A stretch of DNA of 64,000 nucleotides from Akkermansiaceae bacterium (GTDB lineage: Bacteria; Verrucomicrobiota; Verrucomicrobiia; Verrucomicrobiales; Akkermansiaceae), in NCBI GenBank assembly GCA_018402445.1, contig JAGYIT010000007.1, forward strand, positions 806,001-870,000, given 5' to 3'. Shown here piece by piece: positions 48,182 through 55,753 of the stretch. The translations under genes were made by a program, and so were the position numbers. The notes below the pieces were generated by a model. The model worked only from the letters and a program-made list of their open reading frames with translations, searched no databases and was not told the origin of the DNA. How positions within the stretch are numbered: the first letter of the stretch is position 1; the number at the start of each line of letters is the position of its first letter.

Positions 48182-49591
48182 ATGACCGAACTGTTGTCCA
48201 TTCTCCCTTTCATCGCCGACTCGGCGATGATCCCTGATTTTCCCACACCGGGACGGGCGGCGCTCTACATATTGGGAATCCTGTTTTTCCTCCTGATGAA
48301 TGCGTTCTTCGTGGCGTCCGAGTTCGCTCTTGTGAAGGTGCGCCCGAGCCAGCTCGAAACCCACGGCAAAGAAACGGGTGCTTACACCGCTCGTGCGGAG
48401 CATGTGGTAAGGAACCTGGATGGCTATCTCGCCGCGAACCAACTGGGGATCACTTTCTCGACCCTCGCGCTCGGCTTCCTTGGGGAGCCTTTTGCGAACG
48501 CCCTGCTATCCCCTTTGCTGCTGAAGACGGGTATGCCTGCGGTCGGGATTTACTGGGTCTCTCTGGTTATTGCTTTCGTCTCTTTCACGTTCCTGCACGT
48601 GGTGGTCGGTGAACTGCTGCCGAAGTCGATCGCGATCCGCCGCGCCGTTGGCACGATGCTGTTGCTCGTCGCGCCGCTGCATCTTTTTTACAAGACTTTC
48701 CACTTGTTCATCCGCTCCTTCCAAGGCACAGCGAATTGGCTGCTGAAAACCATTTTCCGGATCGATCCGATCAGCGAAAGCGAGCATGTACACTCCGCCG
48801 AGGAGCTGGCGATCCTAGTGACACATTCTGGGAAATTCAAGGAGGTGACCGACACCGAGCGCGAGATCCTGATCAATGCGCTGGAACTCAACGAGCTGTG
48901 GGTGCGCGACGTGATGACCCCGCGCAACGAAGTTGTGGTGCTCGACGCCGACGAGCCATTTGAGAAGACGCTGGATGTAGCGATCCGCAGCAAGCACACA
49001 CGTTTTCCCCTAGTGAAAGGGCACATCGACCGATCCATCGGCCTGATCCACATCAAGGATCTCTTCAAGCTGATGAATGATCCCGATCCCGACCTGATGC
49101 GGATCAAGCGCGATCTGAAGATGGTGCCCGACACCATGCCGTTGGATTCACTGCTGAAATTTTTTCTCAAGGAGCATGCCCACCTCGCGATGGCGGTCGA
49201 TGAGTTCGGCACCCCTGTGGGTATCGTGTTTCTGGACAACATCATGGAGGAACTCGTCGGCGATATCCAGGATGAGTTCGATAACGAGCATTCGCCGTTC
49301 ATACGGGTGAACGAGGAGGAGTTCGTCGTCGAGGGTTCGATGACCCTGAACGATCTTGAGGGTTATGTGGAGGATCTCTATCTGGAGAGCGGAGAGGTGA
49401 CGACGGTGGGTGGATACATCACGCAGCAGTTGGAGAGGTTTCCCGAGATCGGTGAGACGATCCATATCCTCGGGTATGAGGCGAAGGTGACGAGTACGGA
49501 CGGGCGCAGGGTGGGGCAGATCCATTTCCGGAAACTGGAGGATGAGGCGGCATCCGCAGCCAGCGGAGTGGGCGAGGCGGAGGTGGTGTAG
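48182..49591 (+). CDS. Hemolysin/CorC-family membrane protein (CNNM plus CBS domains)
   Basis: A 469-residue inner membrane protein. It has the N-terminal CNNM/DUF21 transmembrane domain (YILGILFFLLMNAFFVASEF, then ALVKVR; VSLVIAFVSFTFLHVVVGEL), two CBS domains (RDVMTPRNEVVVLDADEPFE; HLAMAVDEFGTPVGIVFLDN) and a C-terminal CorC_HlyC FAD-like domain (FVVEGSMTLNDLEGYVEDLY). Relatives are implicated in Mg2+/Co2+ handling; hemolysis is not implied. All domains appear complete. Confidence 0.93.
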   Translation: MTELLSILPFIADSAMIPDFPTPGRAALYILGILFFLLMNAFFVASEFALVKVRPSQLETHGKETGAYTARAEHVVRNLDGYLAANQLGITFSTLALGFLGEPFANALLSPLLLKTGMPAVGIYWVSLVIAFVSFTFLHVVVGELLPKSIAIRRAVGTMLLLVAPLHLFYKTFHLFIRSFQGTANWLLKTIFRIDPISESEHVHSAEELAILVTHSGKFKEVTDTEREILINALELNELWVRDVMTPRNEVVVLDADEPFEKTLDVAIRSKHTRFPLVKGHIDRSIGLIHIKDLFKLMNDPDPDLMRIKRDLKMVPDTMPLDSLLKFFLKEHAHLAMAVDEFGTPVGIVFLDNIMEELVGDIQDEFDNEHSPFIRVNEEEFVVEGSMTLNDLEGYVEDLYLESGEVTTVGGYITQQLERFPEIGETIHILGYEAKVTSTDGRRVGQIHFRKLEDEAASAASGVGEAEVV

Positions 49592-49605
49592 GCGTAGTTG
49601 TAAAA

Positions 49606-50196
49606 GAGATTCTCCACGTCCGGGGCGGCCAGCGCGCAGGCTCTCCACTCGGATTCGTCCGGGTAGATGCCGTTGCAATATATTTCTCCGATCTATTCCA
49701 TGGAGGTGGTGTCACCTTTGGATTCTCTCACGTATGCCAGGACGCGAAGCGCCTCATTGGGATCGGCCAGGCTGCCGAGAAGGAAATGATCCACGACGAA
49801 CGCCGCATAGCGGTTTTCGAATGCCGCTTTTACGATATCGAGAGCTTACTCTGGCTCAACGGTAGGCATATCGGAAGATTTCTCATCGAAAAATAAATCT
49901 TCGAGTTCCGTTGGATAGGTGGAGCTGCCGGGCGGGGCTTCGAAAGGAGTCGCGGCGGCGCGGAAGTGGGCAGTGATGATTACAGCCAGAACGCAAGCGG
50001 AGACGAACGCGATCAGACAAGTCCACGCTATCACGGCTTTGGAGATTTTTTTCCGGCGCCTTTTACGGAAAACTTTCCCCTTCGGGCTGCGGACTGCGGA
50101 GGCGGGTGATCGCGGAACCTTCCCAAGGATGGGCGCTTCGCCGAACTTCCGGCTGTCGGTTCCTGCCTGAATTCGGCTGAGTTTTTCGTTTGGCAC
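49606..50196 (-). pseudogene. Membrane-anchored protein gene with two in-frame stop codons
   Basis: The first 116 codons encode a Lys/Arg-rich N-terminus, one transmembrane helix (AVIAWTCLIAFVSACVLAVI, about residues 54-73) and a linker ending in PTVEPE, then TAA at 49846. The same frame continues with sequence that looks coding: ALDIVKAAFENRYAAFVVDH, then FLLGSLADPNEALRVLAYVR, a TAG at about 49697, then IYPDESEWRACALAAPDVEN and LFYNYAY before entering the antisense of the CorC-family gene. Two nonsense codons without a frameshift suggest a real, older pseudogene. The family is not named. Confidence 0.72.
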
Positions 50197-50203
50197 GGGT
50201 TGT

Positions 50204-50713
50204 TTAGCGCGGGCGCAGGGTGATAGAGGTCGGGTTGTAGTGGTCGCTGGGGCTGAAAAGCCAGCCGGGATCGCGGTTCACCACATCGTAGCCGGTGAGC
50301 ATGAAAACGGGGAGGAACTGGTTACTGTTCGGATCGTAGGCGGTTTGCCCGGTGTAGTTGCCGCGGATGCGGTATTCGTAGTTGTTGTCGAAGCCGTAGC
50401 GCCGCCCGGGCGGGCCGTTCTCGGGCAAACGGTCGGGGCTGCGTTTCCGGTCTTCCCGGAAAATGACGAGTTGTGCCTGATTGGCGGATTGGCGGGGTTT
50501 GCGGAGGTAGCCCCAGAAACGGGTTTTCTGCACGTAGTAGCGCCTGCCGTAGAGGAAATCACCGGTGAGTTCGTTGGCGATTTCCGCGTTGCGCTGCTCG
50601 ACGCTAGGTCCGCCCATGTTCGCGGGGCCGCCGCCTCCCGATGAGAAGCCGCCCGCGCATTGGCATAGCGCGAGGCAGATTCCGGATAGCACCGCCCATT
50701 TGAGTATCAACAT
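50204..50713 (-). CDS. Hypothetical lipoprotein
   Basis: A 169-residue protein starting at ATG 50713 with signal MLILKWAVLSGICLALCQCA and lipobox LCQC. A Gly-rich stretch (AGGFSSGGGGPANMGGPSVE) is followed by a beta-rich domain with many Tyr and Arg (GDFLYGRRYYVQKTRFWGYL, then YRIRGNYTGQTAYDPNSNQF). No family is recognised. It precedes the nonsense-mutated gene on the same strand by 7 bases, so the two were probably co-transcribed. Confidence 0.75.
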   Translation of the reverse strand: MLILKWAVLSGICLALCQCAGGFSSGGGGPANMGGPSVEQRNAEIANELTGDFLYGRRYYVQKTRFWGYLRKPRQSANQAQLVIFREDRKRSPDRLPENGPPGRRYGFDNNYEYRIRGNYTGQTAYDPNSNQFLPVFMLTGYDVVNRDPGWLFSPSDHYNPTSITLRPR

Positions 50714-50852
50714 GGCCGTTTTGTGCCATGCCTGCAGCCCCGTCGCAAGAACGGAGAGCGGCGCGATCAAATCCGTCTTGAAGGTGCTGCGTCCGGGCTG
50801 ATCAGGGGGCGTTCGTGGGAGGGGTTTCGGGGAACCGGGCCGCACACAGGGA

Positions 50853-52085
50853 TCACGCGATGAGCACCTTGAGGCGTTCGCATACCTCTAAGACGTTCGC
50901 GCGGGAGTTGAATGCGGAGATGCGGAAGTAGCCTTCGCCCGCGGAGCCGAAACCGGAACCCGGCGTGATGACGACCTGCGCCTCGCCGAGCATCTTGTCA
51001 AACATTTCCCATGACGATACACCGGCCGGGCAGCCGACCCAGACATAAGGAGCATTCACGCCGCCGAAAACATTCAGTCCGAGAGAAAGGCAAGCCTCGC
51101 GAAGCAGTTTCGCGTTGCCCATGTAGTGCTCGATCAGCCCCGCGACCTGTTTCTTGCCCTCTTCCGAAAACACGGCGGCCGCGCCTTTCTGCACGGGGTA
51201 GGAGGCTCCGTTGAACTTGGTGCTGTGGCGGCGGCTCCAGAGCTGGTGCAGGGGGATGCGCTCGCCGGTATCGGACGCGCCGGTGACGGTTTTCGGGATC
51301 ACGGTGTAGGCGCAGCGGACTCCGGTGAAGCCGCCGTTTTTCGAGAAGGAGCGGAACTCCATTGCGCAATCCTTCGCACCCTCGATCTCAAAGATGGAGC
51401 GCGGGATGGAATCGTCTTGGATGAATGCTTCGTAGGCGGCGTCGAAGAGGATGATCGCGTCGTTGGCCTTCGCATAGGCCACCCATGCCTCAAGCTGAGC
51501 ACGTGTTGCGACAGCTCCGGTGGGGTTGTTAGGGAAGCAGAGGTAGATGAGATCCGCCTTCTCCTGAGGCACGTCGGCGACGAATCCGTTCTCCGCGTTG
51601 CAGGGCAGGTATAGAAGCCCGGCGTAAGCGCCGTTCGCATCCGCGTCGCCTGTATTGCCGGCCATCACGTTGGTATCGACATAGACGGGATAAACGGGGT
51701 CGGTGATCGCGATCACGTTGCCCTTGCCAAAGATATCGAGGATGTTGCCGGAGTCGCACTTCGATCCATCGGAGATGAAAACCTCGTCCGCCGAGATGCC
51801 GAGGCCTGCGTATTGGTTTTCCACGATCGCTTGTCGCAGGAACTCGTATCCCTGCTCCGGGCCGTAGCCCTTGAAGGTTGCGCGGTCGCCCTGCTCATCG
51901 ACGGCGGCGTGCATCGCCTCGCGCACGGCGGAGGGCAGGGGTTCTGTCACATCGCCAATCCCGCAGCGGATGATGCGTGCCGCCTTGTCAGGGTTCTGCT
52001 CCGTGTAGGCTTTAACGCGCCTCGCGATTTCCGGGAAAAGGTAGCCCGCTTTCAGTTTCAGGAAGTTCGAATTGATCGTTGCCAT
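50853..52085 (-). CDS. dapL: LL-diaminopimelate aminotransferase
   Basis: DapL converts tetrahydrodipicolinate directly to LL-diaminopimelate for lysine and peptidoglycan synthesis, a route known from plants, chlamydiae, verrucomicrobia and relatives. The 410-residue PLP enzyme has [91 protein letters not shown], the PLP Lys in [20 protein letters not shown] and a C-terminal [15 protein letters not shown]. The ATG at 52085 is chosen by family start. Confidence 0.96.
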   Translation of the reverse strand: MATINSNFLKLKAGYLFPEIARRVKAYTEQNPDKAARIIRCGIGDVTEPLPSAVREAMHAAVDEQGDRATFKGYGPEQGYEFLRQAIVENQYAGLGISADEVFISDGSKCDSGNILDIFGKGNVIAITDPVYPVYVDTNVMAGNTGDADANGAYAGLLYLPCNAENGFVADVPQEKADLIYLCFPNNPTGAVATRAQLEAWVAYAKANDAIILFDAAYEAFIQDDSIPRSIFEIEGAKDCAMEFRSFSKNGGFTGVRCAYTVIPKTVTGASDTGERIPLHQLWSRRHSTKFNGASYPVQKGAAAVFSEEGKKQVAGLIEHYMGNAKLLREACLSLGLNVFGGVNAPYVWVGCPAGVSSWEMFDKMLGEAQVVITPGSGFGSAGEGYFRISAFNSRANVLEVCERLKVLIA

Positions 52086-52298
52086 GGATGGGGATGTAGG
52101 CGCGACGCCCGCGAGGGGCAAGCGCGGGATTCGGGAAAAAGGTGGTAGGGAGAAGTCAGCGTGCGTGCATCCGCCGAGCATGCTGCTTGCGGGGGGGACT
52201 ACAGTAGGTGATTGCGGCTGCCGGTGATGTATTTGCCACCGATGGCTCCGTAGTAAGTCAGCTCCCCTTCGAATCTGCTTAGCTGATTCCCTCATCAC

Positions 52299-53273
52299 TC
52301 ACATTACCCCGTTGGCGCAGTTGCAATCGCCTTGGCCGGAGAGGGCGTTGATGAGGTTGTGGGTCGATTTCAAGGCCTGGCGCTCCACGCTCTCGTGGGT
52401 GCGGGAGGCGATGTGGCTGGTGATGACACAATTCGGGGCGGTGAAGAGCGGGTGGTTGGCGCGGGGCGGTTCCTCGTCGAGGACATCGGCGCCGTAGCCG
52501 CCTACCTTGCCGCTCTGGAGAGCCTCGCAGATATCGTCGGTCTCGACGAGTTCGCCGCGCGCGCAGTTGAGGACGATCACACCGTCCTTCATCTCCGCGA
52601 TCTTTTCCCGGTTGATCATGCCACGGGTCTTCTCGTCGAGGAAACAGTGCAGGCTGACGACGTTGGATCCGAGGAGGACTTCATCCATGGTGGAGCAACG
52701 TTTCACATCATGCGCGGCGGCGAAGGCTTCGTCGAAGTAGGGATCGTAGGCGATCACGGACATGCCGAAGGCCTTGGCGCGGGTGGCGACCTCCTTGCCG
52801 ATGCGGCCGAGGCCGATGATGCCCATGGTGCTGCCTAGGATCTCGTGGCCCACCGGCTTTTTCCAACCAGCGACCCACTTGCCTTGCGAGACTTCCACGG
52901 CGTTTTCGATGATCTTCTTGGTGATCCCGAGAAGAAGGCCAAAGGTGTGCTCCGCTACGGTGGTGTGGTTCACGCCGGGCGTGTTGAGGACGGGCAGCTT
53001 CTGTTCGGTGGCGAAGGCCACGTCGATCTTGTCGAGGCCAATCCCGTATTTGCTGATCACCTTGAGCTTGGGGAGCGATTTCTCGATCACCGCTTGGGTG
53101 ATGGCATCGTCGCCGCAGAGGAAAGCATCAAAGCCCTCTTCCGCAAGCTCCAGCATGCGGGCTTCGGAAAGCGGGCCGCGCTCGCGGGTGATGTCCCAGC
53201 CTTGTGACTCAAGGAGTTCGTGGTGGGAGCCGGGGGTATCTTGGTAGGAGGTGGTGGTGAGGAGGATTTTCAT
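52299..53273 (-). CDS. D-isomer-specific 2-hydroxyacid dehydrogenase (phosphoglycerate dehydrogenase-like)
   Basis: A 324-residue NAD-dependent dehydrogenase. It shows the Rossmann motif STMGIIGLGRIGKEVATRAK, YGIGLDKIDVAFATEQKLPV with NTPGVNHTTVAEHTFGLLLG, LNCARGELVETDDI with the substrate-binding Arg, EEPPRANHPLFT (Glu) and ITSHIASRTHESVERQALKS (catalytic His). It lacks the ACT or ASB domains of long SerA enzymes, so it may act in serine synthesis or on another hydroxyacid. The leader is a heptad repeat ending at the ATG at 53273. dapL follows on the same strand about 210 bases later. Confidence 0.92.
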   Translation of the reverse strand: MKILLTTTSYQDTPGSHHELLESQGWDITRERGPLSEARMLELAEEGFDAFLCGDDAITQAVIEKSLPKLKVISKYGIGLDKIDVAFATEQKLPVLNTPGVNHTTVAEHTFGLLLGITKKIIENAVEVSQGKWVAGWKKPVGHEILGSTMGIIGLGRIGKEVATRAKAFGMSVIAYDPYFDEAFAAAHDVKRCSTMDEVLLGSNVVSLHCFLDEKTRGMINREKIAEMKDGVIVLNCARGELVETDDICEALQSGKVGGYGADVLDEEPPRANHPLFTAPNCVITSHIASRTHESVERQALKSTHNLINALSGQGDCNCANGVM

Positions 53274-53305
53274 AAATTTCAAAACTCAAATTTCAACTTT
53301 CAAGG
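53274..53305 (-). repeat. AT-rich heptad repeat forming the dehydrogenase gene leader
   Basis: Coding strand: GTCTTCCTTGAAAGTTGAAA, TTTGAGTTTTGAAATTT, then ATG. Like the leaders of gltX and prlC, it fills the space between the TCTTCCTTGA boundary and the start codon. Confidence 0.8.
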
Positions 53306-53317
53306 AAGACGCGGACA

Positions 53318-54271
53318 ATGAGGGGAGGATGCGGTGCGGGAAAGTCGAAATTCAGCGTTTTCGTTTTCGGGGATTCCGCTTTGATCTCCGGCGTGCTTGG
53401 AAATTTGTTGGAGCATGCCGTGGAGAAGAGGGACGCGATTCTGGATGGAAACACGGACGCGCTGCGGCTGGTGGATGGGGCGGGCGATGGGGTGCCGGGC
53501 TTCGCGCTGGAGAGCTATGCCGGGAAATGGATGGCGATGACGCCGGGCGGCGAGATCGCGGGCGGGGTGAAGGATTGGCTGAAGGCGGGCGGGAAGAGCG
53601 TTTACTGGAAGCGGCTCGACAAACACCTGAAGGAATCGCCGGTTCATCTTTACGGCGAGACAGTGGAAGCGCCGTTCTTAATCCGGGAAAATGGACTATC
53701 CTTCGAGGTCTCGTTCCAAAGCGGATATTCGCAGGGCATTTTCCTCGACCAACGCCTGAACCGCGCGGAGGTGATGCGGCGGATGGCGGGCGGTGGAAAA
53801 CTGCTGAACCTGTTCTCCTACACCGGCGGCTTCTCGGTGGCGGGCGCGACAGGCGGCGGGGAAACGACCACGCTCGATCTCTCGGCGGTTTACCTTGAGT
53901 GGGCGAAGCGGAACTTCCTTCGCAACGGGATGGACGACACCGCGCACCATTTCTGCAAGGGCGACGCATTCCATTGGCTCAAGCGGTTCGCGAAACAGGG
54001 GAGGAAATTCGACGGCATCGTGATCGACCCGCCGACCTTCTCCCGCGACGAAAAGGGCAAGGTCTTCCGCGTGGAAAGGGACTTCGGCGAGCTGGCTAAG
54101 CTGGCGGGCAAGGTGCTCGCGAAAGGCGGCTGGATGCTTTGCTGCACGAACTTCCGGGGCGTTTCCGAAAAGGACTTCATGCGCATGATCGCCATGCCAA
54201 ACATGGAACCCGCCGCGATGCCGGAGGATTTCCCGGAGGAACCTTACCTCAAGAGCGTATGGATCGGCTGA
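53318..54271 (+). CDS. Class I SAM-dependent RNA methyltransferase (RlmI-like)
   Basis: A 317-residue methyltransferase. A PUA-like N-terminal part is short (DSALISGVLGNLLEHAVEKR, then ALRLVDGAGDGVPGFALESY). The catalytic domain has FSQGIFLDQRLNRAEV-like residues (SGYSQGIFLDQRLNRAEVMR), LLNLFSYTGGFSVAGATGGG (AdoMet), FDGIVIDPPTFSRDEKG (IDPP motif) and CCTNFRGVSEKDF. This is the RlmI/YccW-like 23S rRNA m5C methyltransferase layout, but the N-terminal PUA is reduced, so the modified base is uncertain. The ATG at 53318 is the first plausible start. Confidence 0.85.
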   Translation: MRGGCGAGKSKFSVFVFGDSALISGVLGNLLEHAVEKRDAILDGNTDALRLVDGAGDGVPGFALESYAGKWMAMTPGGEIAGGVKDWLKAGGKSVYWKRLDKHLKESPVHLYGETVEAPFLIRENGLSFEVSFQSGYSQGIFLDQRLNRAEVMRRMAGGGKLLNLFSYTGGFSVAGATGGGETTTLDLSAVYLEWAKRNFLRNGMDDTAHHFCKGDAFHWLKRFAKQGRKFDGIVIDPPTFSRDEKGKVFRVERDFGELAKLAGKVLAKGGWMLCCTNFRGVSEKDFMRMIAMPNMEPAAMPEDFPEEPYLKSVWIG

Positions 54272-54344
54272 TCACCGTGGCGGCAACCGGAGCGCAGCGG
54301 AGATGGAGGAACTGGATTATTGTCAAAATCTTCCTCAAATTGCA

Positions 54345-54384
54345 TCCGCCCTGCCAAGCATAGCGCCCCACAAGGCAGGGCGGA
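54345..54384. repeat. 11-bp hairpin between methyltransferase and transposase genes
   Basis: TCCGCCCTGCC (54345-54355) and GGCAGGGCGGA (54374-54384) are perfectly complementary, with an 18-base loop. It lies 74 bases after the methyltransferase stop and 107 bases past the transposase stop. There is no T run, so a REP/attachment structure is as likely as a terminator. Confidence 0.5.
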
Positions 54385-54490
54385 CTCAAACAGTCATCAC
54401 CCCGCCGAAATGCCCGTCCTACAGGCCTGCTCCAGAAACCTTCCAGTAGAAATGTTGCGATGAAGCACCTGATACCCCAGATAAGGAGAT

Positions 54491-55597
54491 TCAGCCAACC
54501 CGCACCCGCAGATCCCTCATACTCCAAAGAGTTCCGGCCGCAGCCGCGCCGCTTCCTCGCATCCGCCGCGCCCCATCCTTCCTCCTCTCAGAAAACCTCT
54601 CCCGCGCCCCCGCGAACGCCTCGTTCACGAACTCCTTGCTCCCGATCACCGCCCCGTCCGTGAAATATCTCACCCGCTTCATCAACATCCCGGCCATTCC
54701 GAGATCCGGCAGGACGGTTTCGTTGTCCTTTGACTCCAGCATCTCTTCCGTGTTCTTGGTGATCGAGGTTTTACTCTTACTTGAATTTTGAATTTTGAAA
54801 TTTGAGTTTTTCCTCCCCAGCGCCATGCCCATGGCACGGCGGTAGATCCTTGAAACCTCCTTCCATTTCTCCGCCTCGAAACCGATTCCCTTGTGGCTCA
54901 TGCACGCGCGCACAAGCCCTTCCCGTGCCTTCTTCCCGTTGCCTTTCGCACCGCCGCCCACCGCCTCGCCATAGCTGCTCCAGCGGTAATCCGCCGGATC
55001 GGAAACCATTCCCGCCCGCACCGGATTGAGATCGATATACGCCGCGATCGTCCGCGCGGCCGTCCCGCTCTCCACGATCACGCTCTTGAAACGATCCTCC
55101 CAAAGCGTTCCCGTGCGGTTGTGCGTGCGGTTGAACCAACGCGTGAATCTTTGCAAGAGCGTCTTCATGAAATCGCTCAAATCGTGCATCCTGGGCGTGA
55201 AACGACCGTGGATCTCCGCAACCAGTTCCGGGCTACCACCTTCGCCATCGCCTTCCTCCCGCGCGGCGGCAAGCTCATCGGCCACGCTTTTCACGAAATT
55301 TTCGGCATAGAGCACACCCAACCGCTTGAGCAGTTCCGCATCGCTCAAACCAGCCTTCGGCATCGGCGGAACCTCAAGCAGGATATGGAAATGATTCGAC
55401 ATCACGCAGTAGGAAAGCACCCGGCAGCCGCTGAAATTCTCCATCATCCGCATGAACATGCGGAACTTCCCCCGCTCCTCATCCCCGAACACGAACCGCC
55501 GGTCCACCACGCGAGAGGTGAGGTGGTAAACGGACGGCCTTTCCTCGGAATCCGCCCACGGAGTGAGCCAACGCTTCGTTCCTTTCTTGCCTGACAT
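54491..55597 (-). CDS. Y1 (HUH) transposase, complete copy
   Basis: A 368-residue transposase of the REP/IS200-like Y1 group, starting at ATG 55597. It has RPSVYHLTSRVVDRRFVFGD, the HUH motif in VLSYCVMSNHFHILLEVPPM (H-F-H), TGTLWEDRFKSVIVESGTAA and a candidate nucleophile Tyr in RTIAAYIDLNPVRAGMV. It is longer than classical RAYTs, with a C-terminal extension ending RRKDGARRMRGSGAA. The segment RKNSNFKIQNSSKSK is encoded by an in-frame copy of the AT-rich heptad repeat. Fragments of related copies lie at 15194-15451 and 55674-55750. It is a different lineage from the RAYT in metH. Confidence 0.9.
   Translation of the reverse strand: MSGKKGTKRWLTPWADSEERPSVYHLTSRVVDRRFVFGDEERGKFRMFMRMMENFSGCRVLSYCVMSNHFHILLEVPPMPKAGLSDAELLKRLGVLYAENFVKSVADELAAAREEGDGEGGSPELVAEIHGRFTPRMHDLSDFMKTLLQRFTRWFNRTHNRTGTLWEDRFKSVIVESGTAARTIAAYIDLNPVRAGMVSDPADYRWSSYGEAVGGGAKGNGKKAREGLVRACMSHKGIGFEAEKWKEVSRIYRRAMGMALGRKNSNFKIQNSSKSKTSITKNTEEMLESKDNETVLPDLGMAGMLMKRVRYFTDGAVIGSKEFVNEAFAGARERFSERRKDGARRMRGSGAAAAGTLWSMRDLRVRVG
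54780..54812 (-). repeat. AT-rich heptad repeat inside the transposase gene
   Basis: A TTTCAAAATTCAAAATTCAA stretch lies in frame within the transposase and is translated as SNFKIQNSS. It interrupts the region between the catalytic domain and the C-terminal extension; the remnant at 15194 starts just after this point. Confidence 0.55.
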
Positions 55598-55673
55598 GCC
55601 CCCATATTGCCCGGCTTTTCCACGCACTCAAGGGATTTATGTCATATTTCCTGGAATTTTACAGGAATTTTAC

Positions 55674-55750
55674 GGTGCGAAAGGCAACGGCAAGAAGGCG
55701 CGGGAAGGTCTTGTGCGGGCCTGCATGAGCCACAAGGGGGCGGGATTTGT
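55674..55750 (+). pseudogene. Internal fragment of a Y1 transposase
   Basis: About 77 bases on the plus strand encode GAKGNGKKAREGLVRACMSH, then KGAGF, which matches the internal segment of the neighbouring complete transposase (54883-54960) at most positions, but in the opposite orientation. It is preceded by a direct repeat GGAATTTTAC (55653-55662 and 55664-55673). It is an inverted, truncated copy just upstream of the complete gene. Confidence 0.8.
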
Positions 55751-55753
55751 TGC

